NCBI RefSeq assembly: GCF_000276665.1
Contig: NW_004955435.1
Location: 1,383,593 to 1,447,592, forward strand
Length of the DNA: 64,000 nt
Origin: Chinchilla lanigera
Taxonomy: Eukaryota > Chordata > Mammalia > Rodentia > Chinchillidae
Direction: 5' to 3'
Below the pieces are notes generated by a model, which was not told where the DNA came from, made no database searches, and saw only the letters and a list, made by a program, of their open reading frames with translations. The position numbers were made by a program, and so were the translations under genes. Shown piece by piece: positions 58,960-64,000 of the stretch (within the stretch, counting starts at the first letter, position 1; each line of letters opens with the position of its first letter).

Positions 58960-59370
58960 GGTTATAGGTATTTTTATTGTCTTATCTTCAGAGATCTTTT
59001 TTCATTATTTAGATATGATTACATATAAAAATTTACCCCTTTCTGGGCTGACTTCAGTGGTGTTGATTTTGTATATTTTCACAATTCTGCAACGATCACT
59101 ACTGTGTAATTTCACAACATTTTCCCGCCTTAAAAAGAAACCTTACATTGATTAGTAATCTCAAATTCCTCTTCTGCCAGTTCCTGACAACCACTAACCC
59201 CCCTGCTTTCATAAATGCATCCATCCTGACCATTTCATATAAGTTAAATAGTACGTTGTATTATTATCTTTGGGGATTAAGCTTTTTAAAATTTTAACGT
59301 GGCATTTTTAAGGTTCATTATGTTTTAGCACGCATCGGCACTAATTTCTCACCTAGCTCCTGAGTACACT
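58960..59370 (-). mobile_element. Old L1M LINE, 3' UTR antisense
   Basis: 'tcagtggtgttgattttgta', 'tgcaacgatcactactgtgt' and 'ctgaccatttcatataagtt' are the reversed L1M 3' UTR. Confidence 0.85.
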
Positions 59371-59604
59371 CTCAGGAAATCACATCCACACTCTGGTGTA
59401 TGATGCTGAGTCAAAGAACCTGAGTGGAGAATAGTTCAGTGCAAGTAGTGATCACCCCAGCCACACATTTGTAACCAAACGAAATTACAGGTCACAATAA
59501 TTTAACTTGTTTATTTTAAAACTGAAGATGCGTTATATGTTCACCATATAAATGAAGCTTTTATTTAAGAAAAAAAAAGATTGTAAACATCAAAGCTGAT
59601 CATC

Positions 59605-59670
59605 TACGTAAAGTGCTAAACATAGTGCCTGGCATGTAGCAGACCACAAATAGTAGCTAGTACTGGTTTG
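59605..59670 (+). mobile_element. MIR/L2 3'-end fragment
   Basis: 'gctaaacatagtgcctggca' then 'tgtagcagacc' is the common terminal motif. Confidence 0.6.
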
Positions 59671-60994
59671 GACTGGTTGAATTTATGAAGGTCAAAAAGT
59701 AGAGGAGTTAACTGCTTTTGTAGAGGAGAAAGTGATCAAAGCCATGATTACAGCGGGGAGGCTTATGTCTGCTGTGCCCTCGTAGCTGTAGAGCTCCGTC
59801 CCCCTGAGTTCAGCTGAAAGCGCACTGTCTTGGGGGCAGAGGGCAGGCCGCAGGCCACGGCACAGACCTGGCACATTCCTAGTCTGTGTTGGTGAGCCTG
59901 GACCAGGCAGGTGTGGAGTCAGTCTTAGTGCTAAGAGAGCACAGATTTGGGGGAAATTTCCTGCAGAAGTCAGATCGTTTGTTTAATGTCATGAACACAA
60001 TCTCTGCTACCAAAGTGAGAACGTAGAACTTAAGGAGAGATCTATTGTAAAGCTGAGCCTTACACACATGCTTGATCTATATAATCCAATCAAAGAGTAC
60101 AATATTTTTGCAGTGCATTCTGAAGGAGCCAGTTTATTGTGACAACATGGCTCATTACATACCTAAGACACTGATGGCGCACAGAACTGCAAATTATTTA
60201 GCTACCCAATGTATTTTCCGCCTGCATTTTCTTTTTTAAAGCAAAATGGAAATGCTTGAAGAAAGACTTCCAGGTAGCAGAGAAAATAATAAAAAATGTA
60301 TGTGTTTTATACAGCTTGAGCTTCATACATGACCCAAACTGGGGACCAATGGGCTGCCTTACTCTGGAATTTATTGTGAGTATAGATTTGAAGGATCAAG
60401 ACTATGGTCATCAGTTGCATGGATTTGGAGCTCAAAATCATCTTTCGTTAAGAGCACACTGAGACTCTCAGACATAAGCTGTTTATGGAAAAGAGTATGA
60501 GCATCACTAAACTGGTGGAAGAGGCAATGACAAAGATCTGTGGGAACTGAGACAGAAAGAGAAATTGTTTCTGACTTTATAGTTGCTAGTCTCAGCCCCA
60601 TTCCTAAAAGGGTTCTTTGAACTTTATTAGTACTGGGACTGGAATTAATGGTTAGTTCTTGAAGCACAAGCACCACTACCTTCAGCATAGCCTTCTGGAC
60701 TACAAAGCCAATGGCCTCTTCTGAGGAAAATTAGAAAGTTGGTATAGCAACAACCTTGCCAGGAAGCACCCACCATGTTCCCCTGAGATGTTCCAACCAC
60801 GCTATAAAGAGCCAACATTTCAGCGCCTCCCCTCACAGATGCTGACAGGGAGATGGGCCGAGTCACCGCAGGGCTGGGAGTGGGTCTTGCTGGCCTTCCC
60901 ATCCCGGTCTAGTTTGGTGACAGACAATGTAGACTCTGGTGGTAACCTGCTGAGCTCCATCCCACTTCTCCCCGTCAGGTGCGGGATCTCAGCC
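59671..60994. other. Unassigned sequence
   Basis: No gene or named repeat. A 138-codon frame (60788-61204) ends inside the MIR at 60995 and is not a gene. Confidence 0.4.
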
Positions 60995-61170
60995 AAGTGG
61001 TGCAGCACCTCTGTACCTGAGATTGTTCACCCGAAACAAGATAATAATAATAATGCCCCCTTTATAGACCGTGTGAAGATGAAATTAGGTCAGATGTACA
61101 AAGTGGTTAGAGTTCTTTGTACATGTCAGTACCTAAGAGATGTTAGTCATAGTATTTTTGTTATTACTTT
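60995..61170 (+). mobile_element. MIR SINE
   Basis: 'gataataataataatgcccc', 'gtgaagatgaaattaggtca' and 'gtacctaagagatgttagtc' follow MIR in sense. Confidence 0.65.
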
Positions 61171-61199
61171 GAGCTATTTCTTATTAACCATGAGGTCCT

Positions 61200-61720
61200 T
61201 TTAATTCTATCCCTATATCTGTCACACTGAAGCAATTCTTTCTACCAAGATTGTTATTCTACCAGCCCAGGCTACCACTAATGCTCTTTATCCTGTTCCC
61301 CCTCTTACCCACTTCAACTTAATCTATACAAAGCTGGAGCAGTCCTCCTATGATTCAAGTCAATTAATATCTCTGGCTTAAATGTCCTGTTGAATCCTGC
61401 AAAGAGTTTGGTCTCAGAATGAAATCCTGTCCCACCATGTTGTAGAAGGCCCATTTTGATTTGATTGATATGCTGCTGCCCAGCCTCATCTCCTGCCTTT
61501 GGAAAGTGCTCTTCTTGAGCCTTGCTAGACTGGAAAGCATTCTTTCCCATCTCTCTTGCCTACCTTGTGCTTCCTTCTTCTGTTACCTGAGACATCATTT
61601 CCTCTCAGAATGACCTTTGATACCACAAGATCTCTCTTCATTCTCTACTGTGGAGTAAGCAACTGAAGCTTGAGTAAGTCTTTCATTCACCATTCTCTCT
61701 TTAATATTTACTGTAGAGCT
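61200..61720 (+). mobile_element. L2 LINE, C-terminal ORF2 and 3' UTR
   Basis: 'cccagcctcatctcctgcct', 'gttacctgagacatcatttc' and 'ctgtggagtaagcaactgaa' fit sense L2, ancient. Confidence 0.65.
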
Positions 61721-61734
61721 TGACACTTTTTAAG

Positions 61735-61768
61735 TGGATGGATGGATGGATGGGTGGATGGATGGATA
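61735..61768. repeat. (GGAT)n microsatellite
   Basis: Eight GGAT-type units with one variant. Confidence 0.95.
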
Positions 61769-64000
61769 AAAAAAACAAATGGACTAATGCAACTCTACAA
61801 TGCATGAAGCTAATTGGACACAGACAATTATTTCAGGGAGGAGGTTATCAATGAGGAAAGGTTAATATTGTAAAACTGAGCTGTTAATGCAAGTGACAAG
61901 AGAGTGAGGGCCTGGCAGAGAATCCAACAGAAACTAAATTGTCCAGAAAATCCAGAAGCACATGCAAAGGGACACTGAGGAAGGGCTTGCCGAGGATAAC
62001 AGAACACCACCTGGTGGAGCACAAGGCTATTCCTGGGCTGGCTCACACTGGCATGTGGGGTTCACTCACAGGACCCTACTACAGTGGACAATGATAGATT
62101 GGGAGGGGCTGAAGATTGTAAACAATACATAACAAGATTATCTTTGTTTTGGGAAAAATGATGTTTTTAGCGTCATAGAAAGTGGTTTGAAGGGGCAACA
62201 CTATTGGTAGACACACCAATTAAAAGCCCATGTCAAAAATTAAGTGAGATAATGATAGTCTGAACAAAGACAGAGAGGATAGAGAAAGGTATCAGATCAA
62301 GGCATCTATAAACAAGCACACATTAGAGCATGTTCAAAGCATCACTGGGTTTCAGAGGGAACTGTAAAATCTACTTTAAAAAAGCATTGCCAATGCAAGA
62401 AAGCATAGAGTCATTTGCATATCCCATGAATTTTATTTGGATTCAGAGACAAGAGAAACTAAGCACTACTTCACCAGCCTTATGAAATTACAATGTCAAT
62501 ATACTGGAGGGATAAAAGAGTCTAGAATATTTCACAAAGTATTTGCATTGATCCAGACCTGAGCCAAGGCAGTGGGCTATGGGCATCTAGTTGAGACTGT
62601 CCACCCCAGGCCTTTTTGCCATTTCCCTTCAACACTCAGCCCCTGATGGCTCAGGGCTCTGTCACCGCATGGTGGAGGGGGGGACAGATCGTGAAAACTG
62701 CCAGCTTCCACTTCATGAAGTGGGCATGATTTTCACACTTGCTGACAATAAAGCTGCCGTCGTGCCCCGGGTGAGGAGACACCTTCCCCTGGAGGGTGTT
62801 CAGTTGTCTTCAAAAAGTAAGGACCAAATTTCTCTCACACAATTTCCAATTTTTAAACAAATTATTTTTGACAAAAAAAACTAGTTGAGGTTTCACAGCT
62901 AAAAATTTCCCTCTGGTTATCTCACACCTGTTTTTGGGAAATCATCTCAGGAGTTTGCCTGGTGAGACCATCGTGAGACTTGAATATAAAAGGTCAGAGA
63001 ACCGTTATCATTTCTCCATGCTACATCATCCCCTCTCTATCAGCCCCCGTCCTTCCCACACAAAAGTTCTCGCAGCCAGAGGAGAAAGGGCCAAGAGGCA
63101 GGGCCACCCTCGGAGGCCGGCGTCCTCTGCGATGTCACAGAGCCTCTGAAGCTGAGAAGCTGAGCTGTGAGAGCCTCCGCTAACCTGCCTGACAGCCAAG
63201 GTCTGGTTCCTTTCAAGGTCATCTCCCATGAGCACTTCAAGGCAGGCGGCTTAGGGGTTCAATCCAATTTAATGGATGAATTGACAATGGAAAGTTGAGG
63301 GAAGGAGGAAACGGTACATGCCAGGTGTCAGCCCAGGGAGGATGGCCGCGTGTGACGCCTGCCGTTCATTCACCAAGGGGCAAGTGTCTTGAATAAGGAA
63401 GGGCTCCGTGCGGGGGGCAAACTCACAGTCCCTTTGGACAAGGACTATCCCTCTGTCCTCTGACCATCTTGCCTGCTGTCCCGACTTGGGGGGCAACTGA
63501 GTGGTGATTCCTGACAGTGCACTGCTGATCAGTTGGGCATTCTTCCTTCGCAGGTGTGGGAATGTCAGTACTTGCGGTTTAGTTCTCATTTGTCTTCACT
63601 GTCAGCTGTTCCTCTTGCTAAGCCTCTTCCTTCTGCACTTCCCTCATGCTTATTACCAACCAGCTCCAATTCCAGTTTCATTGCCAGGAATGAATGGCCC
63701 GAATCTGGTACCCCTGTGGCCTCTACTTCCCTTTTGTGCTCAGCACAGCTCAGCAGACTCCAGCCATCCTGACCCAGAAGGCTGTTCCTTCCTATCCGTG
63801 CACTGGTTGTCATTACAAGGTGCCAAAGTGCATTAGCATGAACGGAGACTAGCTGTAGCTCAACTGCTCTTTATCCCTGTTATGTTATTTCTTACTGCCA
63901 TTCTAACAGTGTAGAGCAGATGTTGGTGTTTGCTTTTAAGAACTAGGTCTCCTAGAGATGGTCAGCTTGGTGTCCTGGGTAGCCTCAGGATTCATTTTTA
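61769..64000. other. Largely unassigned sequence to the window edge
   Basis: A possible L2 scrap (minus) lies at 62240-62310. A somewhat GC-richer stretch at 63030-63250 has no further support. No gene is visible; frames of 97-111 codons (62591, 63269, 63501) lack domains. Confidence 0.4.

Noticed and set aside
60788..61204. 138-codon plus-strand frame
   Set aside because: Its second half is MIR sequence and the first half has no recognisable domain.
1..64000. CRISPR array, bacterial operons, phage or plasmid system
   Set aside because: All recognisable content is mammalian transposons; there are no regularly spaced repeats and no dense coding.

Overview
This window reads as one stretch of a mammalian nuclear genome, most likely from a non-murid rodent. 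Three features point that way. There are short tRNA-Ala-derived ID SINEs, several bounded by perfect target-site duplications. There are B1-type 7SL-derived SINEs whose right part differs from the mouse form, and ID-B1 composite (B4 / B1-dID type) SINEs of the kind seen in squirrel-, beaver- and kangaroo-rat-like rodents. There are also many ERVL-MaLR LTRs. I could not fix the species; a castorimorph or sciuromorph rodent is my best guess. A run of 186 N at 49857-50042 shows that this is a draft assembly.

I found no intact protein-coding gene and no recognisable host RNA gene. The open reading frames are either transposon relics or chance frames. The window looks intergenic or deep intronic.

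Layout. 1-6800: L1 3' end, old L1M split by a MaLR LTR, MER5-like hAT remnant, an antisense MaLR LTR with internal sequence, B1 SINEs. 7400-10000: antisense LTRs around a decayed ERVL pol that is itself split by a Tigger-like element. 10780-11420: L2. 13096-19339: a complete minus-strand L1 with a perfect 14-bp target-site duplication, 5' UTR, ORF1, ORF2 and 3' UTR, but disabled by nonsense and frameshift changes. 20290-25900: a large minus-strand L1M/HAL1-like relic carrying nested insertions, with a dead piggyBac transposase gene between its two halves. 26300-33250: truncated L1s, one apparently with a 5' inversion. 33260-34850: the only CpG-dense stretch, ending in an exon-like open block followed by a strong splice-donor sequence. 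35500-49860: L2, an unnamed LTR with internal tandem repeats (two copies), L1M, MLT1/MST LTRs and two very similar inverted ID SINEs. 50040-64000: more MLT1/MaLR, MIR, L2, L1M and simple repeats separated by sequence I cannot assign.

The parts do not form a pathway; they record successive waves of insertion. Oldest are L2, MIR, MER5, MLT1, ERVL and L1M. Younger are the lineage MaLR LTRs and the L1. Youngest are the ID SINEs. The items most worth a second look are the piggyBac relic, the CpG-dense exon-like block, the monomer-type L1 promoter with an antisense open frame, and the LTR with internal repeats. All family names come from sequence patterns I recognise by eye; no database was searched.
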